Source of the DNA: Hysterangium stoloniferum
Lineage: Eukaryota; Basidiomycota; Agaricomycetes; Hysterangiales; Hysterangiaceae
Direction: 5' to 3'
NCBI GenBank assembly: GCA_015178975.1
Contig: WHVD01000003.1
Location: forward strand, 992,001 to 1,056,000
Length of the DNA stretch: 64,000 bases
Shown here: positions 1-10,024 of the stretch, piece by piece
How the letters are laid out: the number at the start of each line of letters is the position of its first letter
How positions within the stretch are numbered: position 1 is the stretch's first letter
Position numbers and translations under genes: made by a program
The notes under the pieces: model-generated
The model's database searches: none
What the model saw: the letters and a program-made list of their open reading frames with translations, nothing else
What the model was told of the DNA's origin: nothing

Positions 1-950
1 CAAATTGAATTAAGGACAAAATAGTGAAGCTTCAAGTGCAGCCCGAAAGTTTTGCTGAATTGCGAATGGCAGCCCTTCGACTCGATTCTTACTATTGGAT
101 GTGAGAAAATGAATGACAATGTGAAACAGAATCAAGTTCGACTCCACGAAGATTTGAAAGAAGACAGCCGACGATGCCTTCGACTTATCCTTCGACATTG
201 TCACGAATCAATTATTCTTCAATAAAGTCGAATAATATTCTACTAATCGAACTCGAAAGCCTCGTTCGACGAAGTATACATTCACCCTGTCGATGAAGTA
301 AGAGGCTATTACCAGTTGTGAGAACTCACGGAAGTATTTGTCAAAGAAGTTACGACAAGTAGAATTACTAGTATCACTAATTTACAGATATTTCGACTGA
401 CTTCCCTCGCTCCTTCTGTAGCCCTTTTATGCTTTTCGTCGTATCGTTATGACTATGTTATGAACTAATAATGAAATCATACATGATGTCAAAATGAGAC
501 ATGTCGAAAGAGATTCGATGGTGTCGAATAATGTTCAGTTTTGTCGAGTTAAATTTGATAAGTCGAAGAGTTGTCGAAAGTTACCTTTGAATGTTTGTGA
601 CAATATTGTGACATGTGACGGTTGTGACAGACATCACGAATACCTTCGACTTCAAAACCAACAACTTTGACTTCAAGAACATTTAGGCCTTTGACTCAAG
701 TGAAACTGTCTTCAACAATTTTAGGATCCGATGGACAATTACTTCCTGCCAAATGAGAAAGACGATTTAAAGAAGGACTATGTAGATTATGTGGAGAAAA
801 AGGCCATTCAGCGAGGGATTGCCTGAAAAGAAAAACTTGTCAAATTGCAAAAGGACCAATCATTGAAGTTCAAGATTCGACAACTCAATACAATCAGTTG
901 AATCAAACATCAAATGTTAAATTGGAAAATTGAAAAGGGATACTCTTCAG
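1..950 (+). pseudogene. gag of family A chromovirus, partial and interrupted
   Basis: The left part (1-198) reads as a capsid tail with the peptide FAELRMAALRLDSYYW. The right part (635-950) ends in a retroviral zinc knuckle at about 785-830 (C-x2-C-x4-H-x4-C, read as CRLCGEKGHSARDC). The two halves are separated by a solo LTR at 199-629. A TGA stop follows the tyrosine-rich peptide in the first half where an Arg codon is likely. Gag would form the intracellular particle that packages the element RNA. Reading frames are broken, so no product is expected. Confidence 0.75.
199..629 (-). mobile_element. solo LTR, family A, inserted in gag
   Basis: The sequence is 431 bp, starts TGTCACGAATCAATTATTC and ends GGTTGTGACA. 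It is flanked by the 5-bp TSD GACAT (194-198 and 630-634). It is the reverse complement of the 3' LTR at 6237-6666, so it is the same family inserted in the opposite direction into an older copy of itself and later reduced to a solo LTR. Close relatives lie at 8882-9310 and 28123-28814. Confidence 0.93.
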
Positions 951-959
951 GCATGTGAA

Positions 960-3900
960 GAGTATTGAAGAAAACTCGATCATGTTGAAAAAGATTCCTG
1001 TGTAATATTACGAGCGGTAACAATTTCTGATTCTTTAACTATCGAACTTAAATCAAAGAAAATTCCGAAAATAAAAGCATTAATTGATTCAGGATCTAGT
1101 CACATTTTTATGGACAAAACATTTGCATGACAAAATAATCTACCTTTCAATCAGTTAAAAAATTCATTATCATTGAAATTAATCAATGGATCAATTCCGA
1201 CATCAGGACAAATTACATATACGACTACGTTACAAGTTTATTTTCCATCTGGGCAAACTCAAGAATTACAATTCTTTTTAACCAATCTCAACTCATCTTG
1301 ACAAGTGGTATTAGGACTCAACTGGCTGAAGCAATACAATCTTGCGATTGACTGGTGATCTGGCCGTATATTGTTTGAACCTACTTCGACACCTTCAACA
1401 AATCCAAATCCAATTTAACTGTCAATCAAAATGTTATCAGAAGAGAAGCATGCTTTGACCTTGGCGAGTCAATCATCTACATCTGAGAAAATCCATGAAG
1501 AATCAAAATCTGAGACTATTAATCCAAATATCAATATAGTCAATCAGAAGACATTCTTACAAGCTGCGAAAGCAAAAGATTCTCAAACCTTTGTAGTCTT
1601 TATTCGTGACAAATCTTTCAAGACTTGTAAGGCCTCTGGTGCAAAAACTACAACTTTGACTTCATTCGACATACCAAACATTCCGACTGAATATTCTGAT
1701 TTCTCAGACCTCTTCGACAAAAAAGAAGCTGAAGCTTTACCTCAACATTGAAGTTATAATCATGCTATCCCATTGTTACGACCCATTTCCGGATGTTTCA
1801 ATATCTGACTCCTGACCTCCGACCTCCAACTTCCAACTTCCGACCTCTGACTATAGAACATCATAGTTACCGTATCTTCCACATTCTTCCCTTGTTCCAC
1901 ATTTGGTAATTTGACCATTGACAAGTATTCACTCATTTGTCTATTATATTCCCGTTTCGGAATATTGTCTCCCTGATATGTCTTATTGTATTCTCCTTTC
2001 AGAATACTCCTATTTCCGTCTTATTATGGTCTTAGTTTGTAGTACAATAACGAGAAGACTTATATTAGTTTCCATGAATTTGTACTTTACTTTAGGTCTG
2101 ATATCGACTTAGTTTCTTATTCCCTCTTTCGTCTTTCTGTACGCTTGATATTCGGAACTCTTCGTAACTCTGAATATCTGTATCTTCCATTGTAAGTCTC
2201 ACCTCTGAAATTAAGGACTTTGAGCATTTGCGTAGAGGTGCAGCACATAAGCTGAAGCCAACGTCCTGACCCTATCCAATAGTTCCCGACTTTCCAGTGA
2301 GTTTCCGATAGTTCCGGAATAAGTTCCCAACACGGCACTTAACACCCATTATAAGAAGGAACTACTCCACTGATGGGTCCAATCTATTCGTTATCGGAGA
2401 CAGAACTTCAAGTGTTATGAGAATATCTCCAAGAAAACCTTTCGAAAAAATTTATTTGATCATTGCAATCTCCCACCGGCACACTGATTTTATTTGTGAA
2501 GAGAAAGACGGAAGTCTACAACCTTGTATCGATTATCGAGGACTTAATAAAATTATGTGGAAAAATTGATATCCACTTCCTTTAATTCCTGATCTTTTCG
2601 ATCGACTTCAAACAGCGAAATATTTTATGAAAATCAATCTCCGAGGCACCTATAATCTAGTTAGGATTGCTCCAGGTGACGAATGGAAAACAGCCTTTTG
2701 GACTTGATATGGATCTTTTGAATATTTGGTTATGCCTTTTGGATTATGCAACACTCCAGCAACCTTTCAACAATTAATGAATGAAATATTTTCAGATTTA
2801 CTTGATATGTTTTTGGGTAATTATTTATCTCAATGACATATTAATATTTTCTGACAATCTTGAAGAATATTTACGACATGTTTGAGAAGTTCTTCGACGG
2901 CTTCAACAAAATCGATTATTTGCAAAACCCGAAAAATGCAAATTTCACAAAACCAGTGTCGAGTTTCTAGGATATGTTATTTCTCCTCAAGGTGTATATA
3001 TGGACGAAGAAAAAATCAAAGTTATTCAAGACTGGCCCGAACCACAAAAAGTCTGCGACATTCAATCATTTTTAGGATTTGCGAATTTCTATCGAAGATT
3101 TATTCCAAGTTATTCTGAAATCGTTTTACCGTTGACTTGACTTACTCGAAAAAAGGTTCAATGGCATTTCGACAAAAAATGTTGACATGCATTTAACTAT
3201 TTGAAAAAAGAATTTACTACAGCTCCGATTTTAATTCATTGGAATCCAGACTATAAACCTATACTCGAAACTGACGCTTCTGATCATGCTATAGCTTCAA
3301 TATTTTCTATGCAGACTCCCAATAATGAAATTCATCCAGTTGCTTATCATTCAAGAACTCTTTCGACCTCCGAAATCAATTACGACACTTACGATAAAGA
3401 ATTATTGGCAATATTCGAATCTTTCAAAATTTGGCGATATTATTTTGAAGGAACAAAAGAACCAATTGAAGTTTTAATGGATCACAAGAATCTTGAATAT
3501 TTTGCGACAACTCAAATTTTGTCTCGATGACAAGCTTGATGGGCAGAATATTTATCGACCTTTAATTTGATTATTCGATTTCGACCAGGAAAACTAAATT
3601 TGAAAACAGATGTTCTTTCCAGAAGAAATGATGTTTATCCGAATGAACCTGACTACTCGAAAAAGAATCCGACTAATCTTCGACCGGTATTTACGAATGA
3701 GCAAATTCAAGCTTCCTTACATGCAACATATTATCTTCCAATAGTGAGAAAAGCTACTCTCATTATGGATATGGATCAACTATTGAAAGATATATTCAAA
3801 GCTCAAAAAGAAGATCAATTTACTCTTGACAAAATTCGACAGATTTCCAATGGTACTGAAGAAGATTGGCAAAAGAACGAACAAGACTTTTTATGTTTCC

Positions 3901-5226
3901 AAAACAGAATTTACGTTCCCGATTATCAAACTCTCTGACTTCGAATTCTTCAATCACGACACGATCATATTACTGCAGGCCATTTCGGTCAAACGAAAAT
4001 GTATCGAACAATATATTGAGATTTCTTTTGGCCACGACTCTGACAAGATATTCAAAGTTTTATTTGATCATGTGTAACATGTACAAAATCGAAAACTCCA
4101 CGACATCGACCTGTTGGATTACTTAAGCAACTTCCGATTCCTCTTCGACCATGGCATTCAATCTCGATGGACTTTATCGAACAATTACCGACTTCAAATG
4201 GTTATGACTCAATACTCGTAATCGTCAATTGACTTTCGAAGCAAGCAATATTCATTCCAATGTATACTACGATCAACGCTCCTGAACTCACTCGACTTTT
4301 CGTATTACATGTCTTTTCAAAACATGGAGTCCCCAGTCATGTAACTTCTGATTGAGGATCCGAATTCATATCGCATTTCTTTCGATCTCTCGGAACAGCA
4401 CTCGACATGAAATTACATTTCACTTCCGGATATCATCCTGAAGGCAATGGACAAACCGAATGAGTCAATCAAACCCTCGAACAATATTTACGAATGTATT
4501 CCAATTATCAACAAGACAATTGGGCTGAATTACTTCCTTTAGCCGAATTCGCTTGCAACAATGCACCTTCCAAAACAACTGGTGAAACGCCATTTTTTGC
4601 TAATAAAGGTTATCATCCATTGTTAGAAATTCACCCTGAAAAAGATCTAGCTTCCACTCTAGCTCACGATTATACGACAGATCTCGAAGCTCTACATAAA
4701 CATCTCAAATCAAATATCCAGAAAGTGCAAATACGTTATCAAAAATATTTCGACATACATTGAAAAGAGTCTTTCGACTTTCCGATCCATTCTCAAGTCT
4801 TCGTACGATCTGACTTTATTTGAATGACTCGACCATCGAAAAAATTATCAGAAAAATTATTAGGCCCATTCGAAATCATTGCTTGACCAGGATCTCATCC
4901 ATATACATTAAAACTCCCCAATCATCTCAAAGGAATTCATCCCGTCTTTCACGTCTCAATGTTAGAACCGTTTTATCCCAATACTTTCCCAAATCGAAAA
5001 CAACCTCCTCCTCCTCCAATTTATGTTGAAGAAGAACCCGAATATGAAATTTGAGAAATTTTGGATTCAAAATTCGATAAAAGATATAAAGATTCATTAT
5101 AATATTTAGTTGCTTGGTTAGGTTACGAAGGAACAGACGGAGAAACTTCATGGTTAGGATCTCAAGATCTCAAACATGCTTTCGACCTTATCGAAGAATT
5201 TCATCAAAAATATCCAAATCTTCCAT
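960..5226 (+). pseudogene. pol polyprotein of family A (PR-RT-RNase H-IN-chromodomain)
   Basis: Protease shows the active-site triad as LIDSGSSH at about 1082-1105. RT begins near 1740, is cut by a solo LTR and resumes at 2350. It shows FVKRKT, WKTAF and MPFGLCN; the catalytic box reads YLND instead of YLDD and lies behind a frameshift (about 2815-2850). RNase H has ETDASDHA (about 3265) and YDKELLAI. Integrase has the end of the zinc-binding domain near 4070, SMDFIEQLP (first Asp), TSD-x-GSEF (second Asp) and HPEGNGQTE. The C-terminal chromodomain contains YLVAWLGYEG and is followed by TAA at 5226. About twenty in-frame TGA codons lie where Arg is expected, for example within SR-QA-WAEY and GQTE-VNQTLEQ. 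It would copy and integrate the element if intact. Confidence 0.92.
1774..2344 (-). mobile_element. solo LTR, family D-related, inserted in pol
   Basis: The sequence is 571 bp, starts TGTTACGACC and ends GGCACTTAACA. It is flanked by the TSD CCCAT (1769-1773 and 2345-2349). Removing it joins the two halves of the RT N-terminus. The reverse-complement copy is the solo LTR at 28048-29298. It carries the shared CAGC...GCTG motif at 2238-2259, about 85 bp from its own 5' end. Confidence 0.92.
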
Positions 5227-5329
5227 AACATTAAAAATTTCATACAACTATCTTTCGACACTTATTTCAACATCTATTCGACAAAATCGAAAAACATATT
5301 AAAATGTAAAAACATCAAAATTTAAGTAT

Positions 5330-6156
5330 CTACAAATCTTCAATCCCTTCCTCTCTCAATTCTGCCACCTTATCCAACCATGCCCCCCTAAATCTTCCAC
5401 TATTAACGCTAATGTCAGTCTCCTCACTAAAATCACCACTTTCGACCAATTTCTTCGACAAAACTGAAAAATCCTTTCTGAATGCTTTCACCTCACCAAT
5501 CAAATTTTCCATCATTTCCTCCAACTTCGACATCCTTTCGCCAATCAATTTTATCTCTTTCTCTAAGTCCTTATCCAATCGATGTTCCAACCTTCTCGAC
5601 CGTCTTGAAAAATTTGACAATCTTGACATGACGTTGTGATGACTATTTTTCCTTTGCCCAAGTTAGCACTACCATCTTCGCTTTCATTTCCCGATTCTTC
5701 AATCACATTTCGACTCTTTTTTCCATTTCGACGCGGTTTTCCAGCTGGCCTATTTACGGTCCAATAACAGGCCCGATGCAACCGATTGCACCGATTGCAA
5801 TTCGACGACGCATTAGTTTTCTTGCACACAAAATTTGTGTTAAAACACATTGTGCAACTGGAAAAAACAAATTAGCAAAATTCAACAAAAATTCGACAAA
5901 ACCGAAAAATTACAAATTTTCTGATTTTGCTTCAAATTCCCATTGCATCCCAATTCCCTTACAAGTTGCCTTATTGAATGGTTCTTTGCAGTCTTCTATC
6001 CACTTTTTGGGAATTTCTTCTAAAAAATAACTAATTAACTAATTTTAAAGAAATCCCAGAAATCGACTTACCAACCGCATTAACAACCACATCTCTATCC
6101 TCGAAACCCAAAAACTCGGATCCTGATTCGAGTTGATTGACTTCTATATCAGACAT
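5330..6156 (-). CDS. antisense spliced gene in chromovirus, putative Zn2Cys6-type protein
   Basis: I read three exons on the strand opposite gag-pol: 6156-6072, 6019-5914 and 5857-5330. Introns are 6071-6020 (52 bp, GTAAGT...TTTTAG) and 5913-5858 (56 bp, GTAATT...TTCCAG), and both junctions keep phase. The predicted protein is about 239 aa. It has an acidic N-terminus (MSDIEVNQLESGSEF), then a cysteine cluster at about residues 65-94 with spacing C-x2-C-x6-C-x8-C-x2-C-x6-C. That is the spacing of fungal Zn(II)2Cys6 DNA-binding clusters. A basic stretch (GKPRRNGKKSR) and a probable coiled coil (EKEIKLIGERMSKLEEMM region) follow. A 1-nt deletion in an A-run near 5645-5652 is needed to join the coiled coil. 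The start lies about 80 bp inside the 3' LTR, so that LTR could supply an antisense promoter. Function is inferred from cysteine spacing only; few basic residues lie inside the cluster, so another zinc-binding role is possible. Confidence 0.6.
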
Positions 6157-6223
6157 TGATTGAGGAACACGAAAATAGACAATGAAAAAACTTTTCAAAC
6201 TCCGACCTCGTGGGCTCGGTCAC

Positions 6224-6233
6224 AAAGGGAGGA
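6224..6233 (+). other. polypurine tract of family A
   Basis: AAAGGGAGGA sits three bases before the TG of the following LTR. Such a tract primes plus-strand DNA synthesis in LTR retrotransposons. Its position fixes 6237-6666 as the 3' LTR and gives the element plus orientation. Confidence 0.75.
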
Positions 6234-6236
6234 TAC

Positions 6237-6666
6237 TGTCACAACTGTCACATGTCACATACTGTCACAAACATTCAAAGGTAACTTTCGACAACTCTTT
6301 GACCTATCGAATTCAACTCGACAAAACTGAACATTATTCAACACCATCAAATCTCTTTCAACATGTCTCATTTCGACGTCATATATGATTTCATAATTAG
6401 TTCATAACATAGTCATAACGATACGATGAAAAGCATAAAAGGGCTACGAAAGGAGCGAGGGAAGTCAGTTGAAATATCTGTATATTAGTGATATTAGTAA
6501 TCTATCTTGTCGTAACTTCTTCGACAAATACTTCCGTGAGTTCTCACGACTGGTAATAGCCTCTTACTTCATCGACAGGGTGAATATATACTTCATCAAA
6601 CAAGGCTTTCGAGTTCAATTAATAGAATATTATTCGACTTTATCAAAGAATAATTGATTCGTGACA
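6237..6666 (+). mobile_element. 3' LTR of family A chromovirus
   Basis: The sequence is 430 bp, from TGTCACAACTGTCACATG to AATTGATTCGTGACA, directly after the polypurine tract. The solo copies at 199-629, 8882-9310 (both reversed) and 28123-28814 (same direction) share the whole length. No TSD can be matched because the 5' side is outside the window. Confidence 0.88.
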
Positions 6667-7617
6667 AGTATGATAAAAGCTAAAGACAATACTTAGCTCA
6701 ATTGACCAGAGTGTTATGACTTGAAAACCCCACCAGACTCTGGGACCTACCCTATAGGCACCAGCACCCTATACACACCAGTTGTCAGTTTACCAGAAAA
6801 CCTGCCAGACTCTGGATGTCAGACCTGTCTATGCTTGACCTCCGTTACTTCATGTATCAGTCACCGGAATACCCGCCGGGACCCACACACATCATACCTG
6901 TCTATCACTGACCCTGTCCCATGTACCAGTCACCAGACTCTGCTGGCAAACCTGTCTGTGCTCTAACTGAACCCCATTCCCATTATGGTCTAATGACCTG
7001 TCATGTTTCAGACTCTGCTCTGCTCCGTTCCATTCCTAATACCAGATTTGGTGTTTACTTATCTTGTTTTATGATTACTTGTTTGGATCTCATTATTACT
7101 GGATTTAGTATAGCACACATTCCAAAGTCTATATAACCTAGCTAATGTTGTACATACAATCTGGTCAGAAAATCAACTAAGTTCTCAGCTAAGTTGTCAG
7201 ACAAACTCCTCTTAGTTACTTTAGATTCCCACTCCATCTCCACACAATGCTCAACCTCATCAGAGCCCATGGGCTTTCCAACAGGTCCTTTCCCTATCGA
7301 CCTCCGACTTATCAACCTCCAACAAATCACCTCCAACAAATCACCTCCACCCAGACTCCCCGGGTTTCCCATCCACCTGTCTGAAATTGGATGACACAAT
7401 CTCATGAGGATGCAGCCTATAAGCTGAAGCCAAGTCCTACTGGCCTTCCTGTGGGTTTCTCTGGAAACCCTCCAATAAGCTCTGTGCACACTTGTTAAGA
7501 ACTGAAAACTGACTAATGTCGGTAGGCCAACGGGGACCAATCAGAAGGACTTGGCTTCAGCTTATGCGCTGCACCCTCACAAGTTACCGTCAGGTGTCCT
7601 TAAATTTTGGGCGGGCA

Positions 7618-8276
7618 TGTGAAGGATAGTCGCATAGGAGGCATGACTAAAGACTCTAAGCCTTACCCTTTAGCTGCTTTATATTTCCTTTATTTCCTTT
7701 ATGTTTTATACTTTTATTTCCTTCTCTATCACTCATAAATATGGGCCGTATTCCCTTTTTATTAGTTCGAGAGTCCATGTATGCTTGTGGGCGCTCTAGC
7801 CCACAAGAAGTACGTGCATGTCACAGTAGTAGTCACATGAGAGAATGTTAGATGCTTTTCAACCCCGACAACCATCACCTGCAAGATGCAAGTACTGGTT
7901 CGGGGTATCATCTAACAAGACACACACACTCTCTCTCTCATCTCCAATTATCCATAACAACTCTTCACACTGAAATAGTCGAAGTGCATTATTATTAATC
8001 AGCTCAACTTCAAGTTATCACTTCACACAGTAAGAACATCCAGCATTGCTCACTTCTCTAGATTATTCTTCCCTTCTCGCGATAAACTCCTTCCCTTATC
8101 TACTCGGCCATTGGGCCAACTACCTACACAGTCAGATCGCATCGTAAGGTCGATCCGCCCTTGTAATCACCTACTGATCACACCTTGAAGATCAATTGTA
8201 ATCTACAATTTTACTATCTAAAACTACTAGTCGATAACAATCACATATTGAGTGGTAAACTACTTGACCCTTTACA
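7618..8276 (+). mobile_element. solo LTR, family C, nested in family D LTR
   Basis: The sequence is 659 bp, starts TGTGAAGGATAG and ends GACCCTTTACA. A 4-bp TSD, GGCA, is visible (7614-7617, 8277-8280). It matches the 5' LTR at 57124-57805 along its length. It contains the perfect hairpin CTTGTGGGC...GCCCACAAG (7793-7816) and a second long stem-loop at 7861-7905. Confidence 0.88.
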
Positions 8277-8350
8277 GGCAGAAACTAGTTCTGTCAAGTA
8301 AACCTCTTGGTAAACTACCAATCGGAAACTGAAGGATAAGTCAAAGGTTG

Positions 8351-8545
8351 GGTCAGAGAGTTGGAGACTGAGAGTCAGAGACTGAGAGTCCGAGACTGGG
8401 AGTCCGAGACTGAGAGTCGGAGGCTGAGAGTCCGAGACTGAGAGTCAGAGTCAGAGACTGAGAGTTGGAGACTGAGAGTTGGAGACTGAGAGTTGGAGAC
8501 TGAGAGTCGGAGACTGAGAGTTGGAGACTGAGAGTCGGAGATTAG
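8351..8545 (+). repeat. 15-bp minisatellite inside family D LTR
   Basis: About thirteen imperfect units of the type GAGACTGAGAGTCSG follow each other. The array is open in translation but is pure tandem repeat within an LTR, so I do not call a gene. Confidence 0.85.
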
Positions 8546-8881
8546 AGGTTGAAGTCGCAAATGTAGGTTGAATCGTAAATCGGATGGAGTCAGAATGTGG
8601 TGGTCATGAATAGATAATGGAGTCGGAAACTAGAGGGGTATCTAAGTCGATCTAAGTCGATATTCTGATTGTCTAGTAGTTACATTACAGTGGGTCTTAT
8701 ATACAAGTTATTGGCGTCTAGAAACTACTAACTAAGGGAAGAGCAGAAACACTATTTGACAAATAGACTTGACTAGAAACCAGAAGGTTACAATAAGATC
8801 GGAAGCCGAGATTTAGCTGAGAGCAGGATTACAAGAAGAGGGAATAGTTCACAGGCTACAAGTATATACAGGCATATGTGA

Positions 8882-9310
8882 TGTCACGAATCAATTATTC
8901 TTCTATAAAGTCAAATAATATTCTACTAATCGAACTCGAAAGCCTCGTTCGACGAAGTATATATTCGCCCTGTCGATGAAGTAAGAGGCTATTACTAGTC
9001 GCGAGAACTCACGGAAGTATTTGTCGAAGAAGTTACGACAAAGTAGATTACTAATATCACTAATATACAGATATTTTGACTGACTTCCCTCGCTCTTTTC
9101 GTTGCCCTTTTATGCTTTTCATCGTATCGTTATGACTATGTTATGAACTAATTATGAAATCATATATGACATTGAAATGAGACATGTCGAAAGAGATTCG
9201 ATGGTGTCGATTAATGTTTGGTTTGTCGAGTTGAATTCGATAGGTCGAAGAGTTGTCGAAAGTTACCTTTGAATGTTTGTGACAATATGTGACATGTGAT
9301 GGTTGTGACA
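8882..9310 (-). mobile_element. solo LTR, family A, nested in family D LTR
   Basis: The sequence is 429 bp, TGTCACGAATC to GGTTGTGACA, with the TSD TGTGA on both sides (8877-8881, 9311-9315). It is highly similar to 199-629 and in the same orientation. Confidence 0.93.
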
Positions 9311-9565
9311 TGTGAAACATAGAGTAAAATGGATCATCATAATGAAAAGGGACGTATCAAAGCATAACCAGATGGTACGAGTATATTTTGACAGGGGTGT
9401 AAATAGGGTTTGATTGCCATGAAGGTATACGTCAGTGTCGGTGTTCCAAAGGTTGCCAAAATGATGACTTGATCAATAACTTGGAACATCGATAGATGGT
9501 AGTATTCTCAGGGACCGTCGGATTGCGACACGGTTATGACACAGTCGTAACAACACTCCTTAACA

Positions 9566-10024
9566 CCACAAATGGGATTCCTAACAATCATCAAAAGTAC
9601 CCTTGGAACTAATTCTGGGCTTTTTATGATCAGTATTTAATGAGAACCGGAAAAAATTTATCATTTTATTCTATATACACTTGACTATATTCTCTTGGTA
9701 GCCATTCTTTTTCTATCCCTCAATGGGACTTGAATCACGGCGGATCCATAGACCCGGAGGTCAGTGGAAGGCTATCCTTTGGCGACAAGCATTACACCCA
9801 GAAGGAAAGCTTCAGGTATACAGACGTCAAGTAAATATTTAATCAACGGTTATGTTGCATTTCTAGGACGTTGGCATTTAGATTAAAAGGCATCCTAGGC
9901 TCAGGCTCTTAAGCAGCTTTATTATTCAGCTTGAGTTGACTCATTGCATGTTACTTGCATAGTGGGGTATAACACATTAATTACTGACTACTATTACTGT
10001 ATATTTAATGAAGCTCCCTGGGAT
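9566..10024 (+). other. gene-island edge, possible tiny spliced ORF
   Basis: Unique-looking sequence after the LTR nest. ATG at 9723 opens a 31-codon frame (MGLESRRIHRPGGQWKAI...) ending at a good donor (GTATAC, 9816). A 51-bp intron with acceptor TTCTAG leads to a stop at 9879-9881, giving 35 aa. The frame and phase fit but there is no recognisable family, so this may be chance. Nothing else stands out. It is also the 3' flank of the minus-strand His/Asp-rich gene. Confidence 0.25.

Larger units (their letters stand above)
1..6666 (+). mobile_element. Ty3/gypsy chromovirus, family A, 5' end outside window
   Basis: The element runs gag, protease, reverse transcriptase, RNase H, integrase, chromodomain, antisense gene, polypurine tract, 3' LTR. 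The 5' LTR and gag start lie to the left of the window. A C-terminal chromodomain (about 5030-5225) puts it among the chromoviruses. It is dead: about twenty in-frame TGA codons, several frameshifts and two solo LTR insertions (199-629 and 1774-2344). Arg codons are mostly CGA and the whole element is unusually rich in TCGA, unlike the gypsy elements at 39-50 kb. The 3' TSD cannot be checked because the left end is missing. Confidence 0.9.
7493..9552 (+). mobile_element. solo LTR, family D, second layer, hosts two more LTRs
   Basis: It starts TGTTAAGAACTG and ends CACAGTCGTAACA, with the TSD ACACT on both sides (7488-7492, 9553-9557). Without the nested LTRs it is about 960 bp. It contains the shared motif at 7550-7576 and a 15-bp minisatellite at 8351-8545. 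No coding sequence is visible. Confidence 0.88.
6712..9565 (-). mobile_element. solo LTR, family B, outermost layer of a nest
   Basis: The LTR starts TGTTATGACTTG at 6712, is interrupted at 7492 by the family D LTR and finishes with CCTTAACA at 9558-9565. Its net length is about 789 bp, close to the 819-bp intact family B LTR at 48802-49620, of which it is the reverse complement. The flanks (CCAGA before, CCACA after) are only an imperfect TSD. It carries the shared CAGC...GCTG motif at 7409-7434. Confidence 0.8.

Noticed and set aside
960-5226. Reassignment of TGA to an amino acid in family A
   Set aside because: Host genes in the same window use TGA as a stop (TAH18 ends in TGA), and frameshifts and other stops accompany the TGAs. 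Mutational decay is simpler.
8345-8560. Ser/Leu repeat frame (SVSNSQSPTLSL)
   Set aside because: 15-bp minisatellite within a solo LTR.
7493-9552. Reading the two family A-type LTRs at 6237 and 8882 as the LTR pair of one element
   Set aside because: They are in opposite orientation and each has its own context (polypurine tract; TSD TGTGA).
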